Source: a virus. Taken from it: a DNA stretch of 32,221 nucleotides. The stretch lies in the IMG/VR virus record IMGVR_UViG_3300042905_000540, positions 1 through 32,221 of that record, one strand, 5' to 3'. The notes below the pieces were generated by a model that saw nothing but the letters and a program-made list of their open reading frames with translations, made no database searches and was not told where the DNA came from. Both the position numbers and the translations under genes were made by a program. This document shows, one piece after another, positions 14,601 to 21,794 of the stretch. Every line of letters begins with the position of its first letter. Position 1 is the first letter of the stretch.

Positions 14601-17600
14601 GCATACCAATCATGCGCCGCAGGAAGTTACCCACCGCGTTGAAGAACTGCCGCATCGCACTGAGCGGACCACCCATCGGATTGATCTGTGACAACTTCTG
14701 CTGGAATTCAGGATTGCTGAACACCTCGGACACAAACTCATCCAACGACTTTGCGCCGTACGCCGTATCAAGCGATCCCTTGACGCTGTTAAACAAATTT
14801 GTCAGTTGTTTAGTGAGGGGGTGACTCTTATTGCTAAGAACTTTATGCACGGCAGCGTGCACGGCTTCATGCAACAGCGCATGAGCGTTCATCCCACGCT
14901 CAGCATCCAAGCGGATTGTGTTGGTCGTGGGGTTATAGTCTCCGGCAAGACTGGCACCGGACGGTGCACGCAGGTCTTTGACGATCTCAACCTTGACGCC
15001 ACCCAACGCCCCCGCAAGTGCCCGCGCAATCTGCGCGTTCCGGCCTAGCAAGTTGCTGGCAAACTTCATGAGTGCATCAACAAGATTGTTGGCCTTCAAC
15101 GCCTGCTCGACTCGTGGATGTAGTGGCCGGAATACACGCACCGCTTCAGCCGCCAACTCGTCGTTCTCAAACGACTGCTTGTATCGAACTTCGTATTGCG
15201 CCGTGTTCAGTGCGTCTACAAACCCTGCCGATCCAATCTCTTCCTCCAGAAATTTTTTATAGTATTTGAGAAACTTCTCAGTTTGTTCTTTGGACAACGA
15301 CTTGTAGTATTGCTCAGCAAACTTGCCGTTTGTACCCGGGCCGTTAGCGTTTGTTTTACCAAACTTGAAGTCTGGCATTTTGCCTTCGGCAAGTAGATTG
15401 AGGTGCCGCCCTGCTTCAAGATGCCCACGCGCATCGGGCATCGATGCGTAGTAAATGTCGGCAGCAAGCATACGCAGCGCGGTATCAACACCTGTGCCGG
15501 TATCGTTGAAGTCTTCGGCTAGTGCAACATAGGTGTTTGCAGCGCGGTCAGCGGGCGCTTCGCCTTTCGGCTTGACTTGCTTAGCCCCTGCGGGTTTACC
15601 TTCGCGGAACACGCGCCCTTGCGGCGTTTCCTTCAGTGCACCCGGCTTACGCCCTTCTCCCACTCCAGCGACACCAGCAGGTTTGCCACGATCTCCCATT
15701 CCAGATGGTTTAGGTGCTTCAGTTCGGGCGGCACCAGCAGCAGTTCCAGCCGCCCTTGATTCTCGCTTGCCTTCTTTGCCACCTTCAGCGCCAGCTCCAG
15801 CTCGTGCACCGACATCTCCCGTGTCCGCACCACGTCCTCGTTCTTGTCCACTTGGCTCTCCACGTTCAGCCTCCTTTTTTGTAGCCTTCTCACCTTTGGG
15901 GGGTGTCGGCGTAACGCCACCGCGTGGCCCAAACATTTCACGTTGCTTTGCCAACCCACCAAACGCTTGCATAGCCATCCGCTCGATGGCGTCTTTGGTG
16001 TTCTGCGTTACGTTGGGGTTGGCGCGGACCTTGGCAAAGATGTTTGCAATCGCAGGTTGCTGATTGGGATCAGCCATGTCCATGCCCAGCAATTGCTTGT
16101 AGAACCCAGATTGCTTCGGCAACCCCGTACTGTCAAGCACATCCGCAGTCAACTTGGTGGCAAACGGTTTCTCTTCTTGCGCAGCCAACTCCTCCTCGGA
16201 GAAGGCTTGGGGCGCTGCACCCTTGGGCTTGCCCATACCCGGGAACCCGATCTGCTCCGGCTCGCGTGTTTCTTTCTTTTCGGGGATGGCAGCTTCCATC
16301 TCTGCCGATTCGGCAGGCGCAGTGGGCTCCGCTTCAGGGGCGGGCTTTTCCATCAACCGCAAGTCATAAGCACGGTTGATAAGGTTGCGTTCTCGCTCAG
16401 TCAAGTTCGGTCTAACGAACCCTTCAAGTTTGAGCTTTTGTACAAACGCTTTTGGTATGTTCTGTACGTCTGACTCGATGATCGGCAGCAGCACTTCAAG
16501 CCGCCTATCTTGTGATGTTTTCTCACGTGCAGCCTGCAATCGTGCGTCGGTTTCGGCCAAGTCAGATTCAAACTTTAGCCGCTCACGTTCAGCTTTTGCC
16601 TTCGCCGCGTCGGCTTTTGCCCGCTCGGCACGAGCTTCAGCATCTCGCGCATCCTGCGCATACATATCGTTGATGAGGTCATCAACGGTCATGCCGCCTT
16701 GGAGATCAAGGCCCAACTGTTGCGCGGTGTCCACAGGTTCTTCTGCGCGAGTGGGTTCGGCTGCACGCGCTTCTTCACGCGGACCGCCGCGTTCAAACGG
16801 CATTTCGATTTGCCCCGGCTCAGCGGGATACAGCAGTCCAGCTTCACCTTCGCGTGCACCTGCAAACGTTTCGGTCAATCCGGCTTCTTTACCCCGCCGC
16901 ATAAGATCTAACGTAACGGGATCAACCCCTGCAAACCGGTCAGACGTACGCAAATCGGCTTCGCGTTGGCGTTGTACCCGCGCTGCCTCAAGTTCTGATT
17001 GTGCGGCTTCTTTACCCTTCTGCTTGCTGTACTCGTCAAACTCTGCCTGCGTAGTTATGACAGAGCCGTCCGTTGCCACGAACGGAGTGAACGGTTGCTT
17101 CTCGTAGCCAAGAAGAAGTGGGGACTTTGATTCTTCTTCGGTAGGTGTAGTGGGTGCGGTAGGCGTAGTTGGTTGAGCCCCGGCACCACGTCGTCCGGGG
17201 ATTGCCATATCAAGAAGCAAGCTGGCGATGACACCAACCCCTGCGCCCGTGGCCCCCGCTTCGCCTGCACCAGTAAGAAGTTCCTGCTCAGGCTTATACA
17301 CCCCCTTGGCGATTGCGTTTTGTGCAACTTCCTGCGCTGCCTCAGTAGCGCCTTCGATGCCGCCCGAGATCAATGCACGTCGAATGAACCCAATTGCCCT
17401 ACCCGCACCGCCCGGAAACGCCGCAAGCGCCATGTCAATGGCCGCGTCAAATCCACCGGGGATGACACCCAACCCTGTTGCAGCGCGTCTCTGTTCTTCT
17501 GTTGCACCACCACGCTCTGCGCGTTCGCGGGCTTCGCCTGCACCGGCGGCAAGACCTACACCGACACCTGCCGCGATACCCGCTGGGCCGAGGAACGCCA

Positions 17601-18048
17601 GCGGTGCCATAGGAAGTAAGGAGCCCACACCTTCACCGAGGCGACGGCCCACAGATTCTTCATACCCCGCACCTGCCTCAAACGGTTTCTTCGCAGCACC
17701 TGCAACGCTCTTTATCTTCTCCCGCGCTGCCCGCTCGGTTTCCTCCGGCAGCATGGCTGCGATACCAGTTCCTGCGGTTTCTGCAAGGCCAATGGCACCG
17801 GGGACGACGCCTTTGAAGAATTCCTTGACGTTGCCACCGACCGTGGTTTCAGGTTTGACCTGCGGCTCTTCGGGAGGGGGTTGTAGCGCAGCGCGCTGGC
17901 GTTCACGTAACTGCCGCAAACGATCCGCAGCGGGGGTAGGCTCGACCTCCTGCAATGACTCTGCAATTTGTGCTAAACGACGCGCTGCGGATACGTCACC
18001 TGCTGCGTCTGCGTTACGCAGCGCAGCCAACACATCTCGAAGATTCAT
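11626..18048 (-). CDS. Giant virion-type protein with HEAVH metallopeptidase motif and PLxRFG-like segment
   Basis: The 2140-residue product opens with a helix (RNADAAGDVSAARRLAQIAE) common to large phage internal or polyvalent proteins. Residues 80-173 and 190-283 are glycine-rich hydrophobic stretches (FLGPAGIAAGVGVGLAAGAG) that may insert in membranes. Residues about 440-540 form a long charged coiled coil. A zincin motif HEAVH lies at 1060-1064 with a downstream LDEFVSEVF that could give the third ligand. YFPLMRQGDHW near 1400 resembles the PLxRFG domain. The C-terminus is helical, ending EFDRDVSIFSED. I infer a protein packaged in the capsid and ejected with DNA, like T7 gp16-type proteins; direct homology is not shown. 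AAGG precedes the ATG. It is the last late gene. Confidence 0.8.
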   Translation of the reverse strand: MNLRDVLAALRNADAAGDVSAARRLAQIAESLQEVEPTPAADRLRQLRERQRAALQPPPEEPQVKPETTVGGNVKEFFKGVVPGAIGLAETAGTGIAAMLPEETERAAREKIKSVAGAAKKPFEAGAGYEESVGRRLGEGVGSLLPMAPLAFLGPAGIAAGVGVGLAAGAGEARERAERGGATEEQRRAATGLGVIPGGFDAAIDMALAAFPGGAGRAIGFIRRALISGGIEGATEAAQEVAQNAIAKGVYKPEQELLTGAGEAGATGAGVGVIASLLLDMAIPGRRGAGAQPTTPTAPTTPTEEESKSPLLLGYEKQPFTPFVATDGSVITTQAEFDEYSKQKGKEAAQSELEAARVQRQREADLRTSDRFAGVDPVTLDLMRRGKEAGLTETFAGAREGEAGLLYPAEPGQIEMPFERGGPREEARAAEPTRAEEPVDTAQQLGLDLQGGMTVDDLINDMYAQDARDAEARAERAKADAAKAKAERERLKFESDLAETDARLQAAREKTSQDRRLEVLLPIIESDVQNIPKAFVQKLKLEGFVRPNLTERERNLINRAYDLRLMEKPAPEAEPTAPAESAEMEAAIPEKKETREPEQIGFPGMGKPKGAAPQAFSEEELAAQEEKPFATKLTADVLDSTGLPKQSGFYKQLLGMDMADPNQQPAIANIFAKVRANPNVTQNTKDAIERMAMQAFGGLAKQREMFGPRGGVTPTPPKGEKATKKEAERGEPSGQERGRGADTGDVGARAGAGAEGGKEGKRESRAAGTAAGAARTEAPKPSGMGDRGKPAGVAGVGEGRKPGALKETPQGRVFREGKPAGAKQVKPKGEAPADRAANTYVALAEDFNDTGTGVDTALRMLAADIYYASMPDARGHLEAGRHLNLLAEGKMPDFKFGKTNANGPGTNGKFAEQYYKSLSKEQTEKFLKYYKKFLEEEIGSAGFVDALNTAQYEVRYKQSFENDELAAEAVRVFRPLHPRVEQALKANNLVDALMKFASNLLGRNAQIARALAGALGGVKVEIVKDLRAPSGASLAGDYNPTTNTIRLDAERGMNAHALLHEAVHAAVHKVLSNKSHPLTKQLTNLFNSVKGSLDTAYGAKSLDEFVSEVFSNPEFQQKLSQINPMGGPLSAMRQFFNAVGNFLRRMIGMPSKSVGSALDVADVLIMQVISPGMAINGSMYEASVLGTAKNVFRAMDDRILTMPGMGNQFVANFYNFLRSTVPNAAKNIVLKSLPVNALTDVAQDNGIPMAKELDTLEKQWNGAIDERRRAVDATYSVLQKWIKGNPAKEALLNKMISESTLDEVDPSKPRSNYKDKQTKGNEDKQVVWDKLQTDWKALGPDGQAIYKQLRDSYAESHEKLIDLLFSRISASVKDPAEVTKLRNEVYQRLAIKGKIEPYFPLMRQGDHWVTFHAKGPDGNLEYYKMAFRTSVERDRAMKELAVTPGVDAKTIQKSAPTAKQDYKSAPSTSFVNSVLKVLDANGVAPNVTDEIMRVFLDTLPESSFAQSFRKRLGTLGFMTDASEVFYKKSMSMAHQLANLEYSAKMYKLRDRMEEHVKKQTENEQTRMVFDVLDGHIKSMVSPNISPFAKAATSTAFGFTLGFNISSALVNTTQLPLVIMPYLGGQYGYGQANKAIGAATRLFFGSGLKRKAKTVGGGDPAELKAGYSIDNYPYLDFDKAVEAHVKRFGRQPTEAERLKMAEKLGMSPDILEMRELSDLASSYGLLSRSMTSDVLESGTADSPLAKVNAWSGFVFHHGERMNRQISLIAAYRLELDRMRKENPKLTAEDREAAARKAVELTELLNGGASANSAPLLAKNSLGKMVFMYKRYGVSMYYMLFKTTRDAIASEDKDVRAAAKRQIAGVYGMSALLAGVQGVPMFGILAALYNLFLKEDDEDDFETSVRKYTSEGLFNGALNYLTGTAIASRIGLTDLLFHSTGYRSQDNEILSFLQLVGGPVYGVADRMIRGAKLISEGEVQRGLEQVVPAAAGNVMKGYRFASEGANTLRGDPIVGDIGVGHSLAQAFGFAPAEYIRQLEVNAVEKNIERSVLEKRTKLLKQFYVATRMGDSEGASEYMQDLLKMNVKRPGLVTAETILNSMAQHMRTSATMYHGITLNKLLRDELLRNAAEFDRDVSIFSED

Positions 18049-18053
18049 AGCAC

Positions 18054-19991
18054 TTACCTTTTGTATTTGTCAATGAGCGCCCTGTCCGCTGCGCTGAGTG
18101 ACACACCCCCAGCTTCACCACCGCCCCCACGCATCATCATATTAAGGCGTTCACGACTTGCGTCAAAGATTGTGCGTATGGCGTCGCGCTGCTCCTCCAA
18201 CTCTCGTTTTAGGTTTGCAAGCTGAGTCTTCTGAGCAGGCGTAAACGCGCTTTCGTTCATTGCGCGAAGCTGTTCAAGATTAGCAATAGCTTTTGCAGTC
18301 GGACCATTGTTAAGCCCGCGAATTTCTACTTGTTCAGCACGATCATAGTCACGGATCAAGCTCTCGCGGCGCTGTAGCAAGTTACCTTCACGCATTGCTT
18401 TGTTAGTTTCGCTTTGTAGGCGTGCGCTTTCAGCCGCAATACGTTCACGAGACTGCCGATCAAGAGTTGCAGTCGCAGCTTGTTGCTCACGGTTAAGACC
18501 TTGCTGCAACGCACCGCTTTCCGTCGAGTATTGTGTTGCCCCGGACGCCATCGCTTGACGCCGCCGCTCTTGTTCTTTTTCATACGCGGATTGACCCCCG
18601 GCGATCCCCTTTTCGACTGCACCTTTCTGAAGACTAAAGATGCCTTGACGCATCTCTTCTAAGCCTTTAGCACGCTCCAGTTGTTGTCTACGCTGTGCCT
18701 CGTCATACCCCATGGCAGCACCAGCGCCAGCGCCGAACTCACCGTAGCGTCGTCCACCTGCACCGATCAAGAACCGCTTCAAACCTTCCTGTCGTTGACG
18801 CTCTGGATCGAACTCCTGTTCATACATACGTTGCATTAAATCAACTTGTTGTTGCCGACGCCGCTGTTCTTCGGGGAACGCTAACAAGTCACGTTGCCGT
18901 TTTTCTTCCGCTAATCGTACAGCTTGTGGATCAGTGGTCATTCCCGCTGTGGCTTCTCTACGAAGAAGTTGCGCAAGCGGATCAGTGGGTGTCCCAGCAA
19001 TGGCGGATTCTCCCGCTGGTAAATTGAGCGAAGCAAGCCCAGTAGCGAGAGCCCCTCCCGTAGCAGGGGGCGGCATCTCGGCCCGAGCGGCAGGAGAAGC
19101 AGGAGCAGCGGGAGCAGCGGGAGCACCGGGACCAGCGGCAGCGGGCGGAGGGGGCGGAGCGGGCGGAGCAGACGGACCAGCGGGAGCGGCCCCTTGGGCA
19201 ACTGAAACCCCACGCAACGCTTGTTCTTCACGCGGATCGGCGACCCCCGGTGCAATCGGTTCCCTAGGTTCCGGTAACGGTGCACGCTCCAAAAATGGAC
19301 TAGGTGGAATAACTTCACCACGTTCCGCAAGACGCCGTTGACGTTCCGCTTCGCTAGTTTGACGCCGCTGCTGGTCACGTTCGCGCCGCAGTTGGGTATC
19401 AAGTTCCATCATGCGTCTACGATAGTCCATAAAAGACTCGCCTTCGCGTCGTGCACGGCGGGGGTCCTCTACTGGATCTCCTTCCTTAAACGCAACGATC
19501 CCACCCGCAGCCATCATTCGTGGTTGCGCCGCAGCCGCAGCCCCGGGAGCTTGGGCAATCCCGCTCAACAACTTCTTCATGTTGTCTTGCTGTTGCTGCT
19601 GTTGTTGACCCGCCGTTTCGCCACGCTGCTGCGCAAGCTCGGTCTTGGTCAAATCCATAACTTCTTTTTCGCGCTGCTGAGCAACAGTCATAGGCGCTTG
19701 ACCTTCTGCGACTTGCTGTTGAGCCATCTGCATCTGCATCTGGCGTGCAGCCGATTCACGCTCTGATTTGATCTGCTGAAGCGCAAGCAAATCAAGCAGG
19801 TCTTGCGACATGGCGTAGCGATCCTCAAGCGGCTTCGAATTACCGCGATAGGCAGCTACACGATCTTCAACCGAGCCAAGCCCCGCCATGGGGCTGGCTT
19901 TCATAGGAGACGGCATTGGGGGTTGTCCGGGCTGGGGGGCTCGCCCTTGAGCCATAAGTCCCATAAGACCTTGTGCGTTAGGTGCCATCAT
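18054..19991 (-). CDS. Gln/Ala/Pro-rich virion-type protein
   Basis: The 645-residue product is mostly low-complexity and helical. Residues 1-38 are Met/Pro/Gly-rich, 85-95 are Met/Gln repeats, 129-135 are seven glutamines, and 268-310 are a Pro/Ala stretch. A short motif AAGGIVAFKEGD at 161-172 recurs in virion proteins of aquatic phages and has relatives in two neighbouring genes here. The C-terminal half is a long Arg/Glu/Gln-rich coiled coil with GAGGRRYGEFG around 420. AGGAGG lies seven bases before the first ATG. The gene is five bases upstream of the 2140-residue gene. A structural or ejected internal role is likely from position and composition; no catalytic domain is visible. Confidence 0.7.
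   Translation of the reverse strand: MMAPNAQGLMGLMAQGRAPQPGQPPMPSPMKASPMAGLGSVEDRVAAYRGNSKPLEDRYAMSQDLLDLLALQQIKSERESAARQMQMQMAQQQVAEGQAPMTVAQQREKEVMDLTKTELAQQRGETAGQQQQQQQDNMKKLLSGIAQAPGAAAAAQPRMMAAGGIVAFKEGDPVEDPRRARREGESFMDYRRRMMELDTQLRRERDQQRRQTSEAERQRRLAERGEVIPPSPFLERAPLPEPREPIAPGVADPREEQALRGVSVAQGAAPAGPSAPPAPPPPPAAAGPGAPAAPAAPASPAARAEMPPPATGGALATGLASLNLPAGESAIAGTPTDPLAQLLRREATAGMTTDPQAVRLAEEKRQRDLLAFPEEQRRRQQQVDLMQRMYEQEFDPERQRQEGLKRFLIGAGGRRYGEFGAGAGAAMGYDEAQRRQQLERAKGLEEMRQGIFSLQKGAVEKGIAGGQSAYEKEQERRRQAMASGATQYSTESGALQQGLNREQQAATATLDRQSRERIAAESARLQSETNKAMREGNLLQRRESLIRDYDRAEQVEIRGLNNGPTAKAIANLEQLRAMNESAFTPAQKTQLANLKRELEEQRDAIRTIFDASRERLNMMMRGGGGEAGGVSLSAADRALIDKYKR
19081..19195. repeat. 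Low-complexity GC-rich repeat coding the Pro/Ala stretch
   Basis: The stretch is built of imperfect copies of GCAGGAGCA / GCGGGAGCA and then GGGGGCGGAGC-type units. On the - strand it encodes the Pro/Ala-rich linker of the 645-residue protein. Slippage here would change linker length without a frameshift when units of three bases are gained or lost. Confidence 0.75.
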
Positions 19992-19994
19992 GGT

Positions 19995-20876
19995 TTAACC
20001 TCCTGATGCGGGCGGCGTAGCGGGCGGCGTAGCGGGTCGTGTACCAAACAGTCGATCATACAAATCCATGATGCCTCCCGCCTGCGTAAGCATGCTGGAA
20101 AGCGCGCTAGGTTGTGAATAGGAATAGGTTTGCGCTGCCACCGGCAATCCCTGCAATAGTGACTGCATGTACTGCACTTGCTTGTACGGATAGTCGCGTT
20201 CTTCTTTGAACTGACCAATATCCGCTTCAATTCCCTGCTGCTCGATGGCGCGTTGTTGTGCACCGAAATCGGCCTGTCTTTGAAGCGCAGCCAACCCAAA
20301 ATCTTGTGCTGCACGAGTGGCTTGTAATCCTTGTTCTTGCTCACGGTTGAACTGCGCCATAGCTTGATCGTAGGCTTGGCGGTATCCCTGCCCTGTGATG
20401 TTGGCAAGGTTTGAGGATAAGTTCCGTTGCCCTTCTAACTCCATCAACGTACCGCGACCGCCACCAAATGCACCGGCCCGAGTCACCGCCGTGCGGTTTG
20501 CAAGATTTTGAATTGCGGCTTGGCGTTGGGCTTCGGCAATCTGCGGCTCTAAAGATGCTTGGAGGTACGGATTCATCAACCGTTGTGCATCTGCCGCAGA
20601 GAACTGGGTCGGCGTAAATGCCTTCATTTGATCGGTTGGAATCGTCAACCCAGCAATGCCTTGAAAGGCTTGAGATTGAACAGCCGAGGGACCTGCGGTC
20701 AGCGGTCCGGTGTAGGCTTGATACGGTTGACTTGCGAGCGCCTGCCCCCGACCCAACATTTCCGTGACGTAAGGCCCCGCCCAGTTGGAAAGGGAGGATT
20801 CGGTGCCGGTCTGTTGCCCAACTCCGGTTTGAGTTGAACCTGCACTTCCGCCAGTGGTTGTGGTTCCGTTGCTCAT
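19995..20876 (-). CDS. Virion-type protein with AFGGGRG motif
   Basis: The 293-residue product has a Gly/Thr-rich start, YQAYTGPLTAGPS near residue 53, then LMNPYLQASLEPQIAEAQRQ, GAFGGGRGTLMELEGQRN, a helical Gln/Ala-rich region, and KEERDYPYKQVQYMQSLLQGLP. This order (NPYxQ, then AxRAGAFGGxR, then RDYPxxQ) recurs in a phage protein family next to tail and internal protein genes. I know no experimentally defined role; an internal or tail-associated protein is likely. GAGG precedes the ATG. The Pro/Gly-rich tail ends in the ribosome site of the next gene, so the two are coupled. Confidence 0.7.
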   Translation of the reverse strand: MSNGTTTTGGSAGSTQTGVGQQTGTESSLSNWAGPYVTEMLGRGQALASQPYQAYTGPLTAGPSAVQSQAFQGIAGLTIPTDQMKAFTPTQFSAADAQRLMNPYLQASLEPQIAEAQRQAAIQNLANRTAVTRAGAFGGGRGTLMELEGQRNLSSNLANITGQGYRQAYDQAMAQFNREQEQGLQATRAAQDFGLAALQRQADFGAQQRAIEQQGIEADIGQFKEERDYPYKQVQYMQSLLQGLPVAAQTYSYSQPSALSSMLTQAGGIMDLYDRLFGTRPATPPATPPASGG

Positions 20877-20884
20877 GCTTTACC

Positions 20885-21793
20885 TCACGCGGGCAAAAAT
20901 TTGTTGGGGGTAATCTGTTTGCCCTGTTTAGCGGTACCGGTGCGGGCTTTCCGAATACGGTCCATCATAGTGTAAAGGCGTTGCGCCCCAGCTTCTGAGT
21001 TGCCGTTACCAAGGTGGCTTACTACGTCGGCGGGGATGACAAACTCCCCATGAGACAGTCGTGCTTCTTGCGCACCATCTATGTTAGCCGGAATCTTGTC
21101 CGCCATACCATCGGTTGCACCGTTGAGGTACCGACCCTTGGCAAGATTGGCGATCCCACCATACGCATACTTCGGCACTGGCACTGTTTTGATAACGTCG
21201 GAGGCATCCGTCCCCTCACGTACTTCTTGGGACTCCGCACCTTTGGCAGCGGCTTCTTCTGTTGCCGCGCGGCCTTCTCGCGCTGGGTTACTGCGATTCA
21301 AGGCTTCCAACCCGGCAGCTTCTGATTTTGCCGCTTCCCGAGCTGCGGTCATGGCTTCAGCGTCAGTAGGCACGGCGTATCGAACATCTGAAAAATACCG
21401 CTGTCCGCCACTACCGGGGCGACGTGTAGGATCGTACTGACTGCCGGATACCGCTTCTCGCACCGCCGTGTACGACGGAATTTTTCCTTGATACCCAACT
21501 TTTTCTTGCGGGCGACCGGATTGATAAAGCCCATATAGACCCCCCGCAGCGGCAGCAACCTTACGCCAGTCAACGTTTTCGTCTTTATCTAAAAACAGTG
21601 CAGCAACGCCGCGCCTAACCAAGTCACCCCACGTATTAGATATGCCATGAATTTGGGTGGGTGTGTACCCAAGGTTTGCCATTCCGGCAATATCAGTTGC
21701 GGTGACTTCTGGGTGGATATTTGCGAGATCTTCCCAATAGGTGTAATCCCCAGCAGGGTCCCAGCTTCCAAAACCAGTGTCAAAATCGTCCAT
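20885..21793 (-). CDS. Virion-type protein with conserved SHGEFVIPADVVSHLG domain
   Basis: The 302-residue product has an N-terminal helical part with one NLGYTPTQIHG motif (41-50) like the repeats of the neighbouring giant, a short hydrophobic stretch AAAAGGLYGLY (80-90), and an Ala/Glu-rich middle. A strongly conserved C-terminal domain runs from about 208: KYAYGGIANLAKG, ATDGMADKIPANIDG, ARLSHGEFVIPADVV, then GAQRLYTMMDRIRKAR and a PNKFLPA end. That domain is common in virion genes of marine and freshwater phages, with unknown function. The start has GAGG upstream (GAGGGGTTGATATG on the - strand). It is one base from the preceding giant gene, so it belongs to the same late operon. Confidence 0.75.
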   Translation of the reverse strand: MDDFDTGFGSWDPAGDYTYWEDLANIHPEVTATDIAGMANLGYTPTQIHGISNTWGDLVRRGVAALFLDKDENVDWRKVAAAAGGLYGLYQSGRPQEKVGYQGKIPSYTAVREAVSGSQYDPTRRPGSGGQRYFSDVRYAVPTDAEAMTAAREAAKSEAAGLEALNRSNPAREGRAATEEAAAKGAESQEVREGTDASDVIKTVPVPKYAYGGIANLAKGRYLNGATDGMADKIPANIDGAQEARLSHGEFVIPADVVSHLGNGNSEAGAQRLYTMMDRIRKARTGTAKQGKQITPNKFLPA

Positions 21794-21794
21794 A

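Noticed and set aside
15533-18076. Several + strand open frames of 100 to 282 codons
   Set aside because: They mirror the GC-rich, Ala/Glu-rich 2140-residue - strand gene, are Pro/Ser/Arg-rich and lack ribosome sites, so they are antisense shadows.
21580-21600. Possible third calcium loop (LDKDENVD) in the 302-residue protein
   Set aside because: It lacks the central glycine and the last acidic position of an EF-hand loop, so chance acidic clustering is more likely.
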